In this document: piece after piece, positions 52,102-63,435 of the stretch
Layout of the letters: the number at the start of each line of letters is the position of its first letter
How positions within the stretch are numbered: the first letter of the stretch is position 1
DNA from: SAR116 cluster bacterium AG-426-B08
Lineage (GTDB): Bacteria; Pseudomonadota; Alphaproteobacteria; Puniceispirillales; Marisalimonadaceae
DNA length: 64,000 nt
Direction: 5' to 3'
Assembly (NCBI GenBank): GCA_003213175.1
Contig: QCNN01000001.1
Coordinates: 1-64,000, forward strand
Program-made: the position numbers and the translations under genes
Notes under the pieces: generated by a model
What the model saw: only the letters and a program-made list of their open reading frames with translations
What the model was told of the DNA's origin: nothing
Databases searched by the model: none

Positions 52102-52977
52102 TCAACCTTTCATTGCTCTAACTATAGCCTCTCCCAAATCAGATGGAGAAAGAGCAACTTCAATTCCACATTCTTCAAAAGTTTTTATTTTAGTTTCAGC
52201 ATCTCCACTGCCACCACTAACAATAGCACCAGCATGGCCCATGGTTCTACCTGGTGGAGCAGTTCTACCTGCTATAAAGCCTGCTACTGGTTTTTTAATT
52301 GTATGATTTTTTATAAATTTTGCTGCCTCCTCTTCTGCTGAACCTCCAATTTCACCTATCATTAAAATACCTTCAGTTTGTTCGTCTGATAAGAAAAGAT
52401 CAAGACAGTCAATAAAATTAGTTCCATTAAGAGGGTCGCCTCCAATTCCAACACAAGTGGATTGTCCTAATCCTACTTCAGTCGTTTGAGCAACTGCTTC
52501 ATAAGTCAAAGTACCAGATCTTGATACTATACCTATTTTACCTGGTAAATGAATGTGGCCTGGCATTATACCTATTTTGCATTCTCCTGGTGTAATAATA
52601 CCAGGACAATTAGGACCAACCAATCTACTTTTTGAGTTATTTAAAAACTTTTTAACTTTAATCATATCTTGAACTGGAATTCCCTCAGTAATGCATATTA
52701 TTAGAGGAATTTCAGCATCTATTGCCTCTAAAATAGAGTCTGCCGCAAATCTTGGTGGAACATATATAACTGATGCGTCAATATTTAAGTTAGAAGCAGC
52801 ATCAGTAACAGTATTAAAAACAGGTAAATCTAAATGTTTTGTTCCTCCTTTACCTGGAGTAACGCCACCAATCATATTAGTTCCATAGGATATAGCTTGT
52901 TCTGAATGGAAGGTACCTTGACTACCCGTAAACCCTTGACAGATGACTCTTGTTGACTTGTTTATAAATATAGACAC
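52102..52977 (-). CDS. sucD: succinyl-CoA synthetase alpha subunit
   Basis: Forms succinate and NTP from succinyl-CoA with SucC. The 291 residues begin with [18 protein letters not shown], the CoA-binding fold, followed by [13 protein letters not shown], the [10 protein letters not shown] motif, and the phosphohistidine in [18 protein letters not shown] near residue 248. It starts on the base after the sucC stop, so the pair is translated together in the usual ratio. Confidence 0.96.
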   Translation of the reverse strand: MSIFINKSTRVICQGFTGSQGTFHSEQAISYGTNMIGGVTPGKGGTKHLDLPVFNTVTDAASNLNIDASVIYVPPRFAADSILEAIDAEIPLIICITEGIPVQDMIKVKKFLNNSKSRLVGPNCPGIITPGECKIGIMPGHIHLPGKIGIVSRSGTLTYEAVAQTTEVGLGQSTCVGIGGDPLNGTNFIDCLDLFLSDEQTEGILMIGEIGGSAEEEAAKFIKNHTIKKPVAGFIAGRTAPPGRTMGHAGAIVSGGSGDAETKIKTFEECGIEVALSPSDLGEAIVRAMKG

Positions 52978-54144
52978 TTAATTTCCTTTTACAGATTCAA
53001 CTATTTTATCAGCAGCTTCATCCAGATTATCAGCAGAAATTATTTTTAAATCAGATTCTGCTAAAATCCTTTTTCCTTCATCTACGTTTGTTCCAGATAA
53101 CCTAACAACTAGTGGTTTATCAATACTTAAATCACTTGCAGCCGCAACAACACCTTCGGCTATTACATCGCACCTCATTATTCCTCCAAAAATATTCACT
53201 AAAATTCCTTTTACCGAATTATCAGACAAAATAATTTTAAATGCTTCTGTTACTTTTTCTTTAGTTGCACTCCCACCTACATCTAAAAAATTTGCAGGTG
53301 ACGAGCCTTTGAGTTTTATAATATCCATAGTAGCCATTGCTAATCCTGCTCCGTTGACAAGACAACCAATTTCACCATCTAGCTTTATATAAGCTAAATC
53401 ATGCTTTTTTGCCAAAGCCTCTGATGGGTCTTCTTCTGTTTCATCATTCAATTCTGCAATATCTGGATGCCTAAATAGACTATTATTATCAAAAGACATT
53501 TTTGCATCTAGCGCTATCAGCTTTTCTTCTTTGGAGAGGACCAAAGGATTAATTTCTAATAAACTGGCATCTAAATCAAAAAAAGCTTTATACAATTTTG
53601 AGAAAAAACTAAAAGATTCCTTGAAAGCTAAACCTTCAAGACCCAGCCCATTTGCTAGTATTCTTGCATGAAATGGCATAAAGCCAAGCAAAGGATCTAT
53701 AGATACTTTAATTATTTTTTCAGGTGTTTTTTCCGCCACCTCTTCTATATTCATTCCACCTTCTGTTGATGAAATTATTGAGACGCATGCCTGTGACCTA
53801 TCCACCAAAATTGAAAAATAAAATTCTTTATCAATGTTACATCCATTTTCTATGTATAGCCTATGAACTTTTTTACCTTTTTTTCCTGTTTGAGGAGTAA
53901 TTAAGATTTTACCTAAAATTTCATCTGCGGATGACTCAACTTTTTTAAGATCATCCACGACCTTAACTCCCCCAGCTTTTCCACGTCCACCAGCATGTAT
54001 CTGAGCTTTAACGACGTAAATTGGCCCTGGCAATTGTTTCGCACGACTAACTGCTTCTTCTACACTAAAAGCTGGGAATCCTTCTGGCACTAAGACTCCA
54101 TATTTTTTTAGTAAATCTTTCGCCTGATGTTCATGAATATTCAA
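52978..54144 (-). CDS. sucC: succinyl-CoA synthetase beta subunit
   Basis: ATP-grasp subunit that binds nucleotide and succinate. The 388 residues start [22 protein letters not shown] and include the ATP-grasp segment [19 protein letters not shown] near residues 44-62, [38 protein letters not shown] and the succinate-site loop [14 protein letters not shown]. Length is normal. It lies 26 bases after mdh. Confidence 0.96.
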   Translation of the reverse strand: MNIHEHQAKDLLKKYGVLVPEGFPAFSVEEAVSRAKQLPGPIYVVKAQIHAGGRGKAGGVKVVDDLKKVESSADEILGKILITPQTGKKGKKVHRLYIENGCNIDKEFYFSILVDRSQACVSIISSTEGGMNIEEVAEKTPEKIIKVSIDPLLGFMPFHARILANGLGLEGLAFKESFSFFSKLYKAFFDLDASLLEINPLVLSKEEKLIALDAKMSFDNNSLFRHPDIAELNDETEEDPSEALAKKHDLAYIKLDGEIGCLVNGAGLAMATMDIIKLKGSSPANFLDVGGSATKEKVTEAFKIILSDNSVKGILVNIFGGIMRCDVIAEGVVAAASDLSIDKPLVVRLSGTNVDEGKRILAESDLKIISADNLDEAADKIVESVKGN

Positions 54145-54170
54145 TTTAATACCTTATTTTTTATAAATCT

Positions 54171-55145
<975 letters not shown>

Positions 55146-55147
55146 TT

Positions 55148-55160
55148 AATGTTTAACATT
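55148..55160. repeat. 13-base palindrome upstream of mdh
   Basis: AATGTT-T-AACATT is a perfect inverted repeat in the 72-base spacer between zapE and mdh, about 25-37 bases before the mdh ATG. It may be an operator or a chance palindrome in A/T-rich DNA. Confidence 0.35.
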
Positions 55161-55196
55161 ACTTTCTTTTAAACTTTAATCAAGCAATCAATTAAC

Positions 55197-56261
55197 TTAA
55201 TCTTTCATTCTAGACATCTCAATTAAACGAGAAGATGTTCTTTCAAATTCAAATTTCCATTGTTCTCCAGTATAAATTTTTTTTATTTCTAACTCAGCAC
55301 TTGCTAACAAAAAACATTTTCTATCGTACAGAGCATCAATTAGCCAAATAAATCTTCTTGATTCGTTATTCTTTCTGTTATCAAGAACAGGAATATTATA
55401 AATCAACAAACCTTTGTACTTATCTGCAATTTCAACATAATCTCCAGCAGCCAATGGTTTTTCACAAATATCTTTAAATTCAAATTTTGCTACTCCTCCA
55501 GCAGAACTAGGGACTATTACTTCTCTTCCTGAAATACTTAATCTTTCTTTAATTGGAATAAAACCTTTTGTTAATTGTTTGAAAAAACTATCTAACATGA
55601 TTTTATTTTTTTCATTATTTGGATATAACCAAGTTTTCTTACCTTTTAAAAAAACTTCTCTCCAATCTTTTCCTCTTTCAATCTGCTCTACATTCATATT
55701 TTGATTTAAAAGATCTATAAAAGGTAAAAATCTTTCCCTATGTAAACCATTTTTATATAAATTTTCTGGCATTTGATTAGAAGTAGATATTAAAATCAAA
55801 CCCTTTGTAAATAGTTTTTCAAACAATCTATATAAGATCATAGCATCAGCTATATCCCTTACTTCCATTTCATCAAAGCATAGCAAAGTTGTTTTTTTTA
55901 TAAAATTATTTGCAACTACTTCAATTGGATCATCATTTTTATTTTTTTTTCCTGCAAGGAATATATTTGTATGAATTTCTTTCATAAAATCATGAAAATG
56001 TAATCTTCTTTTTTTTTTAAATTCTATGTTTTGAAAAAAAATATCCATCAACATTGACTTTCCTCTGCCAACACCACCATAAAGATATATACCTTTAATT
56101 TTTTTTGATTTAGTCAAAAAATTAAAAACTGATTTTTTTGAGTTTGATAGAATTTGAAAATTTAATTTATCAAAAATTCTTACTATCTTTAATTGACCAA
56201 TGTCAAAATTGATATTTAAACTTTGCGCAACATTCTCAATTGAATTGAAATTTTGTCCCAC
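55197..56261 (-). CDS. zapE: cell division ATPase ZapE (AFG1-like)
   Basis: AAA-type ATPase of the AFG1/ZapE family. The 354 residues have Walker A GGVGRGKSMLMD near residues 77-88, LHFHDFMKEIH, the Walker B LLCFDEMEVRDIADAM near residue 133, and ISTSNQMPENLYKNGLHRERFLPFI with sensor and arginine-finger regions. In other bacteria ZapE links to FtsZ at constriction, while the mitochondrial homologue handles inner-membrane proteins. Its place between sdhB and mdh is characteristic of alphaproteobacteria. Confidence 0.93.
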   Translation of the reverse strand: MGQNFNSIENVAQSLNINFDIGQLKIVRIFDKLNFQILSNSKKSVFNFLTKSKKIKGIYLYGGVGRGKSMLMDIFFQNIEFKKKRRLHFHDFMKEIHTNIFLAGKKNKNDDPIEVVANNFIKKTTLLCFDEMEVRDIADAMILYRLFEKLFTKGLILISTSNQMPENLYKNGLHRERFLPFIDLLNQNMNVEQIERGKDWREVFLKGKKTWLYPNNEKNKIMLDSFFKQLTKGFIPIKERLSISGREVIVPSSAGGVAKFEFKDICEKPLAAGDYVEIADKYKGLLIYNIPVLDNRKNNESRRFIWLIDALYDRKCFLLASAELEIKKIYTGEQWKFEFERTSSRLIEMSRMKD

Positions 56262-56289
56262 AATAGAACCTTCTTTGAAATTTTATTTA

Positions 56290-57066
56290 CTAATTTTCTA
56301 ATTGTAATTTTTTTATTGCACCAATTGCTTTAGCAGGATTAAGTCCCTTAGGACATGTTTTTGTACAATTCATTATTGTATGACATCTATATAATTTGAA
56401 TGAGTCTTCCAACTCATTCAATCTTTCTTTTTGAGCTTCGTCTCTACTATCTGCTATCCATCTATAAGCTTGTAACAAAGTGGCTGGCCCCAAATATTCA
56501 TCGCTGTTCCACCAATAAGATGGACATGAAGTTGAACATGAAAAACATAACACACATTCCCATAGCCCATCAAGTTTCTCTCTTTCTTCTGGAGTCTGTG
56601 TTCTTTCGCTATCTTCATTAACATCTTTTTCTGCCTGAAGCCATGGCTTTACTGATGCCAATTGTTTATAAGCATTTGTAAGATCCGGAACCAAATCTTT
56701 TATTACAGACATATGTGGTAATGGATAGATATATACATCGCCTTGTACCTCTTCAATTGACTTCAAACAAGCCAATGTGTTAGTGCCATCTATATTCATT
56801 GAACAAGATCCACATATTCCTTCTCGACATGATCTTCTAAATGTCAAACCAGTATCAATCTCATTCTTTATTTTTATTAACGCATCTAATACCATTGGCC
56901 CACAATCGTCTAAGTCTAATGTATATGTGTCTAATCTTGGATTCTGCTGATCATCAGGCGACCATCTGTAAATGTGAAAATGCTTCACATTGTTTGATTT
57001 TCCATTGTAATCAAATTTATTTCCTTTAACTATTTTTGAATTTTTAGGTAACGAAAATTCTGCCAT
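56290..57066 (-). CDS. sdhB: succinate dehydrogenase iron-sulfur subunit
   Basis: Electron-carrying subunit of complex II. The 258 residues contain the [2Fe-2S] cysteines in [17 protein letters not shown] with a fourth in LACLKS, the [4Fe-4S] set [12 protein letters not shown] near residue 170, and the [3Fe-4S] set in [21 protein letters not shown] near residue 230. The quinone-site tryptophan region CPSYWWN is present. It follows sdhA by 13 bases. Confidence 0.96.
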   Translation of the reverse strand: MAEFSLPKNSKIVKGNKFDYNGKSNNVKHFHIYRWSPDDQQNPRLDTYTLDLDDCGPMVLDALIKIKNEIDTGLTFRRSCREGICGSCSMNIDGTNTLACLKSIEEVQGDVYIYPLPHMSVIKDLVPDLTNAYKQLASVKPWLQAEKDVNEDSERTQTPEEREKLDGLWECVLCFSCSTSCPSYWWNSDEYLGPATLLQAYRWIADSRDEAQKERLNELEDSFKLYRCHTIMNCTKTCPKGLNPAKAIGAIKKLQLEN

Positions 57067-57079
57067 TCAAAACTCCAAT

Positions 57080-58870
57080 TTAATATACCCTTGCAACAGG
57101 AGGTATTGATTTCACCTCATTAGATAGAGTATTTAAATGAACATCTCTATATTGCAATTTAGATTTATTTTTTTCGTCTAGCCACATTACTGTATGCTTC
57201 ATCCAATCTTTATCATCTCTATTAGGAAAATCTTCATGAGCATGTGCACCTCTAGATTCTTTTCTTTGATCTGCAGACCTCATTGTTACTAAAGCTTGTT
57301 GCATTAAATTTTCAAGTTCAAGAGACTCAACTAGATCGGTATTAAAAATTAAAGATTTATCTTTAACACTAACATCATCTAATCCACGACTTATAGTATT
57401 AATTTTGCTAACACCTTCATTTAGAGATTTTGTAGATCTAAAAACAGCAGCATGTTTTTGCATTGCATTTTGCATTGCAAACCTGACATCATTAACAGAA
57501 GTATCCCCTTTTGCATGTAATGTTCTGTTTAAACGATCTAGTATTTTATCAGTAATAGATTTATGAATTTTAGAGTGAGAAAGACCCTTTTTTAAAGTAT
57601 CATCAGTTCTCATTGCGGCAGCTCTTCCAAACACCACTATATCTAGGAGTGAATTAGTTCCTAGTCTATTTGCACCATGAACAGAGACGCATGCAGCTTC
57701 GCCAATCGCCATTAAGCCTGGTACAACTGAGTTTTTATCACCATTTTTTGGTGAAATCACTTCACCATGAAAATTTGTTGGTATACCTCCCATATTGTAG
57801 TGAACTGTTGGTAAAACAGGGATTGGTTCTTTTGTTACATCTACACCGCAAAATATTTTTGCTGTTTCACTAATACCAGGTAATCTAGTAGATAAAGTTT
57901 CTGGATCAATATGATGAAGATGCAAGTTTATATGATCTCTTTTTGGACCAATACCTCTACCTTCATTTATTTCAATTGTCATTGCTCTAGATACAACATC
58001 CCTACTTGCTAAATCTTTTGCTGTCGGAGCATATCTTTCCATAAATCTTTCACCTTCAGAATTTGTAAGATAACCTCCTTCTCCACGAGCACCTTCTGTA
58101 ATTAATACGCCTGCTCCGTAAACACCCGTAGGATGGAATTGAACAAATTCCATATCTTGAAGAGGCAATCCAGCTCTTAAAACCATAGCATTACCATCTC
58201 CTGTACATGTATGAGCAGAAGTACAAGAAAAATAGACTCTACCATAACCACCTGTAGCTAAAACAGTCTTATGAGCTCTAAATCTATGGATTTTACCATC
58301 CTCTAGACAAAGAGCAATAACCCCCTTACATTCTCCATTATCATCCATTATTAAATCTAAGGCAAAAAACTCTACAAAAAATTCAGCTTCATGTTTTAAA
58401 CATTGTTGATAGAGAGTGTGTAAAATTGCGTGACCAGTTCTATCTGCTGCTGCACAAGCCCTTCTTGCCATACTTTTACCATAATCTAGTGTATGACCTC
58501 CAAAAGGTCTTTGATAAATTTTTCCTTCAGAAGTTCTTGAAAAAGGAACACCATAGTTCTCTAATTCAATCACTGAGGGTATAGCATTTTTACACATATA
58601 TTCAATTGCATCTTGATCACCCAACCAATCGGAACCTTTTACAGTATCATACATGTGGTATTGCCAATTATCATCTTCACCCATGTTATTTAATGCAGCC
58701 CCAATCCCACCTTGGGCTGCAACAGTATGGCTTCTAGTTGGAAAAACTTTCGTTATACATGCTGTTTTGAAACCTTTGGTAACCATTCCAACCGTTGCCC
58801 TTAAACCAGCACCTCCTGCACCAACTACAACTACATCATGCTCATGATCAATGATTTCAAATTTTGTCAT
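57080..58870 (-). CDS. sdhA: succinate dehydrogenase flavoprotein subunit
   Basis: Catalytic subunit of complex II, oxidising succinate to fumarate. The 596 residues show [16 protein letters not shown] at the FAD fold, the covalent FAD histidine in [18 protein letters not shown] near residue 47, [23 protein letters not shown] with catalytic residues (landmarks QFHPTG and EGARGEGG), [10 protein letters not shown] and [19 protein letters not shown] with the active arginine. It lies between sdhD and sdhB in the usual order. Confidence 0.97.
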   Translation of the reverse strand: MTKFEIIDHEHDVVVVGAGGAGLRATVGMVTKGFKTACITKVFPTRSHTVAAQGGIGAALNNMGEDDNWQYHMYDTVKGSDWLGDQDAIEYMCKNAIPSVIELENYGVPFSRTSEGKIYQRPFGGHTLDYGKSMARRACAAADRTGHAILHTLYQQCLKHEAEFFVEFFALDLIMDDNGECKGVIALCLEDGKIHRFRAHKTVLATGGYGRVYFSCTSAHTCTGDGNAMVLRAGLPLQDMEFVQFHPTGVYGAGVLITEGARGEGGYLTNSEGERFMERYAPTAKDLASRDVVSRAMTIEINEGRGIGPKRDHINLHLHHIDPETLSTRLPGISETAKIFCGVDVTKEPIPVLPTVHYNMGGIPTNFHGEVISPKNGDKNSVVPGLMAIGEAACVSVHGANRLGTNSLLDIVVFGRAAAMRTDDTLKKGLSHSKIHKSITDKILDRLNRTLHAKGDTSVNDVRFAMQNAMQKHAAVFRSTKSLNEGVSKINTISRGLDDVSVKDKSLIFNTDLVESLELENLMQQALVTMRSADQRKESRGAHAHEDFPNRDDKDWMKHTVMWLDEKNKSKLQYRDVHLNTLSNEVKSIPPVARVY

Positions 58871-58894
58871 TTATCTTTTCCTTTTTAATTCTGA

Positions 58895-59266
58895 TCAATA
58901 AAATAAAATTCTTAAAACTGAAATTATAGATATTGCAGCCAATAAAAATAATATCATTTTGCAAAATACAATCATTGTATTTCTTAACTTTATATTAGAA
59001 ATATAATCTTCAATAACAACTTGCAAGCCCATTCCTGAATGATAGAAAACAACTGCTAATAACAGTATAAGTATAGTTGAATTGACAGGGTTTTTAATCC
59101 ATTCAATAGCTTGGTTATATTCGCTAGACATATTTATCATAAATGAAAAAATAGTCCAAATTATTAATGGAATTAATATTAGCGCTGACAACCTTTGTAA
59201 CTTCCAGTGAGATAACCCTGGGTTTAGAGCTACAGAAGTTTTGTTTTTGTTATAATTCATACTCAT
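58895..59266 (-). CDS. sdhD: succinate dehydrogenase membrane anchor subunit D
   Basis: Small membrane subunit of complex II. The 123 residues have three predicted spans. The N-terminal GLSHWKLQRLSALILIPLIIWTIFSF includes the conserved H-W-x-x-Q-R-x-S/T-A quinone/heme region, and the second span contains the heme-ligand-type histidine in VFYHSGMGLQVVIEDYI. It lies 12 bases after sdhC and 24 bases before sdhA. Confidence 0.92.
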   Translation of the reverse strand: MSMNYNKNKTSVALNPGLSHWKLQRLSALILIPLIIWTIFSFMINMSSEYNQAIEWIKNPVNSTILILLLAVVFYHSGMGLQVVIEDYISNIKLRNTMIVFCKMILFLLAAISIISVLRILFY

Positions 59267-59278
59267 ACTATTAAGCTT

Positions 59279-59656
59279 TTAAAATAAAATGTATATCCAC
59301 ACCAAAGAAGTTAATACTAGCGTACTAAATATTACAACCACACCAGATTTAAATACTACGTCTAATTCAAATCCATATCCTAAATCCCAAAACAAATGTC
59401 TTATACCATTACTAAGATGATAACTTAACGCAAATGTGAAGGCTATTAGAATTAATTTTCCAAAAACTGATTTAACAAATATTATATAATACTCATAAGA
59501 AGATTCTCCTAAAGATAGAGATGTTAACCATAAAACAATTAGAATTGTTCCAACTGATAAGCCAATACCTGTCAATCTATGCATAATTGATAATATAGAT
59601 GTTATTTGAGGTTTATAAATCTGTAAATGAGGTGATAATGGACGAACTTGTTTCAT
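59279..59656 (-). CDS. sdhC: succinate dehydrogenase cytochrome b556 subunit C
   Basis: Larger membrane anchor of complex II and first gene of the TCA run. The 125 residues start RPLSPHLQIYKPQITSILSIMHRLTGIGLSVG, the typical SdhC signature with the quinone-site Ser and Arg (landmarks RPLSPHLQIY and SIMHRLTG), followed by the heme-ligand histidine in LSYHLSNGIRHLFWDLGYG in the second span. Three spans are predicted. A strong promoter candidate lies 33-62 bases upstream. Confidence 0.94.
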   Translation of the reverse strand: MKQVRPLSPHLQIYKPQITSILSIMHRLTGIGLSVGTILIVLWLTSLSLGESSYEYYIIFVKSVFGKLILIAFTFALSYHLSNGIRHLFWDLGYGFELDVVFKSGVVVIFSTLVLTSLVWIYILF

Positions 59657-59688
59657 AATTTTGTCAGAGTTAATATTTAAATATATTT

Positions 59689-59718
59689 ATTATATATGTT
59701 CATAAACAAATCTATCAA
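59689..59718 (-). promoter_or_regulatory. sigma-70-type promoter upstream of sdhC
   Basis: On the minus strand TTGATA (complement of 59713-59718) and a perfect TATAAT (complement of 59689-59694) are 18 bases apart, the -10 lying about 33 bases before the sdhC ATG. The -35 is part of a perfect 12-base palindrome at 59713-59724. Confidence 0.52.
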
Positions 59719-59724
59719 TTGATA
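59713..59724. promoter_or_regulatory. 12-base palindrome overlapping the sdhC -35 element
   Basis: TATCAATTGATA is perfectly symmetric and covers the -35 hexamer of the candidate sdhC promoter, a position suited to a repressor site. No known consensus is claimed; it differs from the FNR/FixK form, in which TTGAT comes first. Confidence 0.4.
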
Positions 59725-59736
59725 AATAAAAAAACT

Positions 59737-60657
59737 TTATATTCTTGCAAATATTACAATCAAAATTGATGTCGCCAAAAGCATAATACCTATGACTTCT
59801 GTTTTATTTATTTTTTCCCTAAAAATTAATATAGAAACTAAAATTGAAAAAATTAATTCTATCTGACCAACTGCTCTGACTTCTGCCACAGATGCTAATG
59901 CAAAAGCAATGAACCATCCAGCAGTTGCTCCACTACCAGATATACCTGCTGGCAAAGAAGGTCTCCAAAATTTTATTACAGCATAAAGTTGTTCTTTTTT
60001 ATAAAAAATTAACCATAAGCCTACAAAAAATGTTTGTGCCACTATAGCTATTGCAGACAAATATATAGTTGCGTCTAATATTGGTGAGTCTATTGAAATA
60101 ATTGCCAGCCTATAACCTATTGTGGAACCAGCTAGTATCATTCCAGTAATAACCCCCAAAAGTGTGCCAATAGAAAATAAAGAAGTATAAATCTTTTTAA
60201 AAACGTCAGAAATATTTGAATTTTGTTTTGCTATAGACAGAAAAACAACAGCAAAAACACCTAAAAATATTCCGAAGTTGACAACAGGTAAAAAATAAAT
60301 ATTTAGAATAAACATTTCTACAAGAGCTGCAAACAAGACTTCTGTTTTTGAAAAAGCAATCCCTGCAGCAAAATTTCTAAAAGAAAATACTATCATTAAT
60401 GATAAAGTAAAAGCAACTTGACAGAATGCACCAATTAAACAAAAGATTATTGATTTATGCGATAATTCTGGTATCGCATTATTTAAAAAGTAAAACCAGA
60501 AGATAAATATTAACAAAGTGAATGGTAAAGCGTAAATAAAACGGATATAAGTTGCTCCAAATTCACCTAATTGTGGTATCATTTTTTTTTGGTAAGCAGA
60601 TCTTATAGTTTGAAGGGATGCAGCAATGACGGCTGCTAAAATCCATAAATGTTCCAT
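59737..60657 (-). CDS. EamA-family (DMT superfamily) permease
   Basis: A 306-residue inner-membrane protein with about ten spans, beginning with the helix MEHLWILAAVIAASLQTIRSAYQKKM. The middle region FSFRNFAAGIAFSKTEVLFAALVEMFIL and the C-terminal SVAEVRAVGQIELIFSILVSILIFREKINKTEVIGI are the two half-repeat signatures of this group (landmarks KTEVLFA and VAEVRAVGQIE). It lies 27 bases downstream of asd on the same strand, so it is probably expressed with asd-leuB. The substrate is unknown; it is not similar in detail to the permease at 28153. Confidence 0.87.
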   Translation of the reverse strand: MEHLWILAAVIAASLQTIRSAYQKKMIPQLGEFGATYIRFIYALPFTLLIFIFWFYFLNNAIPELSHKSIIFCLIGAFCQVAFTLSLMIVFSFRNFAAGIAFSKTEVLFAALVEMFILNIYFLPVVNFGIFLGVFAVVFLSIAKQNSNISDVFKKIYTSLFSIGTLLGVITGMILAGSTIGYRLAIISIDSPILDATIYLSAIAIVAQTFFVGLWLIFYKKEQLYAVIKFWRPSLPAGISGSGATAGWFIAFALASVAEVRAVGQIELIFSILVSILIFREKINKTEVIGIMLLATSILIVIFARI

Positions 60658-60684
60658 TAGATTATTTGCTTTCTAACAAAGAGT

Positions 60685-61710
60685 TCATAATTTTTTTACT
60701 AAGTCTTTTGCTATTAACAATTCTGCAATTTGAACTGTATTTAATGCAGCTCCTTTTCTTAAATTATCTGAAACACACCAAAATAACAAACTCTTGGACT
60801 GGCTTGGGTTTTGTCTAATTCTGCTGATATAAACATCATCTTCACCTGCCACTTCTATTGGTGAAACATATCCTTCGTCTGCCCTATGATCAATTACTGT
60901 TATACCATTGGAACTTTTTAATAAATTTCTTGCTTCTTTTTCATCTATATTTTTTTCACAATCAATAAAAATTGATTCCGAATGACCTATAAAAACTGGA
61001 ACACGGACACAATTAGCTGTAACCTCTATAGTAGGATCTAAAATTTTTTTTGTTTCCACATTCATTTTCCATTCTTCTTTGGTAAATCCATCATCTACAA
61101 AATTGTCTATGTGTGGTATTACATTGAACGCAATTTTTTTTGTAAATTGTTCAGGTAAAGCAGAGTCGTTAACATAAACGCCTTTTGTTTGATTAAATAA
61201 CTCATCCATAGCTAATTTCCCTGCACCTGAAACAGCTTGATAAGTTGAAACATAAACTTTTTTTATCTTATATTTTTTGTGTAACGGTGCTAAAGCAACC
61301 ACCATTTGTATAGTGGAACAATTTGGATTAGCTATTATATTTTTCTTTTTAAAATTATAAATATGTTCTGGATTTACTTCAGGTACAATTAAAGGTACCT
61401 GTTCATCCATTCTGTAACATGAAGAATTATCAATCGATATACAACCTTTTTTACTAGCAATAGGAGCATATTTTTTTGCAGTATCAGAACCAGCAGAAAA
61501 AAGAGCTATATTAGCTTTCGAAAAATCAAATTCTTCGAGGTTTAAAATTTTTAAAACTTTATTTTCTCCAAAGGAAACCTCTTTTCCAACAGAAGATTTT
61601 GAAGCTAGAGCATAAACATTTTCTACTGGGAAGTTTCGTTCTGATAATGTTTGGAGCATCTCTCTTCCAACAGCACCAGTAGCTCCAACAATAGCAACAT
61701 TATAACGCAT
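60685..61710 (-). CDS. asd: aspartate-semialdehyde dehydrogenase
   Basis: Reduces aspartyl phosphate to aspartate semialdehyde for lysine, threonine and methionine synthesis. The 341 residues begin VAIVGATGAVGREMLQ at the NADP fold and contain ALFSAGSDTAKK, the active cysteine in IIANPNCSTIQMVVAL near residue 128, STYQAVSGAGKLAMDEL and ANCVRVPVFIGHSES. It overlaps the leuB stop by one base. Confidence 0.96.
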   Translation of the reverse strand: MRYNVAIVGATGAVGREMLQTLSERNFPVENVYALASKSSVGKEVSFGENKVLKILNLEEFDFSKANIALFSAGSDTAKKYAPIASKKGCISIDNSSCYRMDEQVPLIVPEVNPEHIYNFKKKNIIANPNCSTIQMVVALAPLHKKYKIKKVYVSTYQAVSGAGKLAMDELFNQTKGVYVNDSALPEQFTKKIAFNVIPHIDNFVDDGFTKEEWKMNVETKKILDPTIEVTANCVRVPVFIGHSESIFIDCEKNIDEKEARNLLKSSNGITVIDHRADEGYVSPIEVAGEDDVYISRIRQNPSQSKSLLFWCVSDNLRKGAALNTVQIAELLIAKDLVKKL

Positions 61711-62825
61711 TATCTACTTAGCTCATCAAGATTTCTAATTATATTTTTAGTAATCTCTTTTGTACCTACAATCTTTCCATCACTAGATAAAATATCTTTT
61801 GTTCTATAACCTTGATCTAATGTATTTGAGACTGCTTGATTTATTAATTCAGATTCTTTGTTAAGTTCAAATGAGTATTTAAAGAGCATAGAAAGACTTA
61901 ATATTTGTGCCATTGGATTTACAACACCTTGACCCGCTATATCTGGAGCTGATCCATGCACAGGTTCATAAAGAGCGTGTCTTTTACCTGTTTTTTCATC
62001 TTTATTTCCTAAACTCGCAGAAGGAAGCATGCCTAATGATCCTGTCAACATGGCTGAACAATCAGACAAAATATCTCCAAATAAATTATCTGTAACTATG
62101 ACATCAAACTGTTTTGGGTTTCTAACTAATTGCATAGCACAATTATCAGCATACATGTGTGTCAACTCAACATTATTACGTTCAACTGCATGAAGATTTG
62201 TCATTACCTCCTTCCATAATACTCCTGACATCATTACGTTAGATTTTTCAACTGAAGTTACTTTTTTATTTCTCAATTCTGCTAAATCAAATGCTACTCT
62301 ACCAATTCTCTCAATTTCAGAAGTTGTGTATAAATTGGTATCAAATCCTTTTTTTTCACCATTATCTAAATTTTCTATACCTCTTGGTTCAGCAAAATAT
62401 ATTCCGCCAGTAAGCTCTCTTAAAATAAGAATATCAAGTCCAGAAACTACATCAGGTTTTAAAGTAGAAGAATTTGACAAAGCAGGAAAAACTATTGCAG
62501 GTCTTAAATTTGCAAACAAATCCATTTCTTTTCTCAACTTCAACAAACCTCTTTCTGGTTTTTTTTCAAAATCAATATTATCGTATTGAGGACCACCAAC
62601 AGAACCAAATAATACAGCATCAGCATTAACTGCATCTGCAAGAGTTTCATCTTTTAATGGAACACCATATTTATCATAAGCGGCACCACCAACTAAATCT
62701 TCCTCAATGTGAAAATTTAATCCTTGATTTTTTGCAAACCAATCCAAGACTTTTTTTGTTTCATCCACAACTTCTGGCCCAACACCATCTCCGGGCAATA
62801 TCATAATTTTTTTGTTAGAAGTCAT
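61710..62825 (-). CDS. leuB: 3-isopropylmalate dehydrogenase
   Basis: Oxidative decarboxylation step of leucine synthesis. The 371 residues begin [20 protein letters not shown] and show [39 protein letters not shown] near residue 135, [12 protein letters not shown]-type lysine region (here [13 protein letters not shown]), [17 protein letters not shown] with metal-binding aspartates and [15 protein letters not shown]. It lies 3 bases downstream of leuD and meets asd with a 1-base overlap. Confidence 0.97.
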   Translation of the reverse strand: MTSNKKIMILPGDGVGPEVVDETKKVLDWFAKNQGLNFHIEEDLVGGAAYDKYGVPLKDETLADAVNADAVLFGSVGGPQYDNIDFEKKPERGLLKLRKEMDLFANLRPAIVFPALSNSSTLKPDVVSGLDILILRELTGGIYFAEPRGIENLDNGEKKGFDTNLYTTSEIERIGRVAFDLAELRNKKVTSVEKSNVMMSGVLWKEVMTNLHAVERNNVELTHMYADNCAMQLVRNPKQFDVIVTDNLFGDILSDCSAMLTGSLGMLPSASLGNKDEKTGKRHALYEPVHGSAPDIAGQGVVNPMAQILSLSMLFKYSFELNKESELINQAVSNTLDQGYRTKDILSSDGKIVGTKEITKNIIRNLDELSR

Positions 62826-62828
62826 TTT

Positions 62829-63434
62829 TTAAAGCCAGGGACGTTCAATGTCTATTAAATTCTCAAATTCCTTAATGTTCTTTTCCTTTTTTAAGGTAAT
62901 TCCTATATCATCTAACCCTTCCATCAAACATTTCTTTCTAAAAGGGTCCAATTCAAATTTAATCACTGCACCATTTGGTCTTCTTATTTCTTGGGTTTTT
63001 AAATCGATTTCTAATTCAGGGTTTTCGGCATCTTTAGCATCCTCAAGGAGAGCATCTCTTTGGTCTTTTGAAACTTTTATTGGCAATAATCCATTTTTAA
63101 ATGAATTATTATAGAATATATCAGCGAAAGAAGTAGAAATGATACACTTTATACCAAAATCCGCCAAAGCCCATGGTGCATGTTCTCTACTAGAACCACA
63201 GCCAAAATTGTCTCCAGCCACTAATATTTTTGCCTGTCTATATGGATTTCTATTTAAAATAAAATCGTCACTTTCAGACCCATCGTCATTATATCTCATT
63301 TCATCAAATAAATGTTTTCCGAGACCTGTTCTTTTGATTGTGGTTAAAAATTGTTTCGGTATTATTTTATCTGTATCCACATTAAGTATGTTAAACGGCG
63401 CTGCAATACCTTTTAAATTCTGAAACTTTTCCAT
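62829..63434 (-). CDS. leuD: 3-isopropylmalate dehydratase small subunit
   Basis: Works with LeuC to isomerise isopropylmalate. The 201 residues contain [24 protein letters not shown] at the start, [31 protein letters not shown] near residue 70 (landmarks [17 protein letters not shown]), and [10 protein letters not shown]. It begins 1 base downstream of leuC, and the length is normal for the bacterial type. Confidence 0.96.
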   Translation of the reverse strand: MEKFQNLKGIAAPFNILNVDTDKIIPKQFLTTIKRTGLGKHLFDEMRYNDDGSESDDFILNRNPYRQAKILVAGDNFGCGSSREHAPWALADFGIKCIISTSFADIFYNNSFKNGLLPIKVSKDQRDALLEDAKDAENPELEIDLKTQEIRRPNGAVIKFELDPFRKKCLMEGLDDIGITLKKEKNIKEFENLIDIERPWL

Positions 63435-63435
63435 T

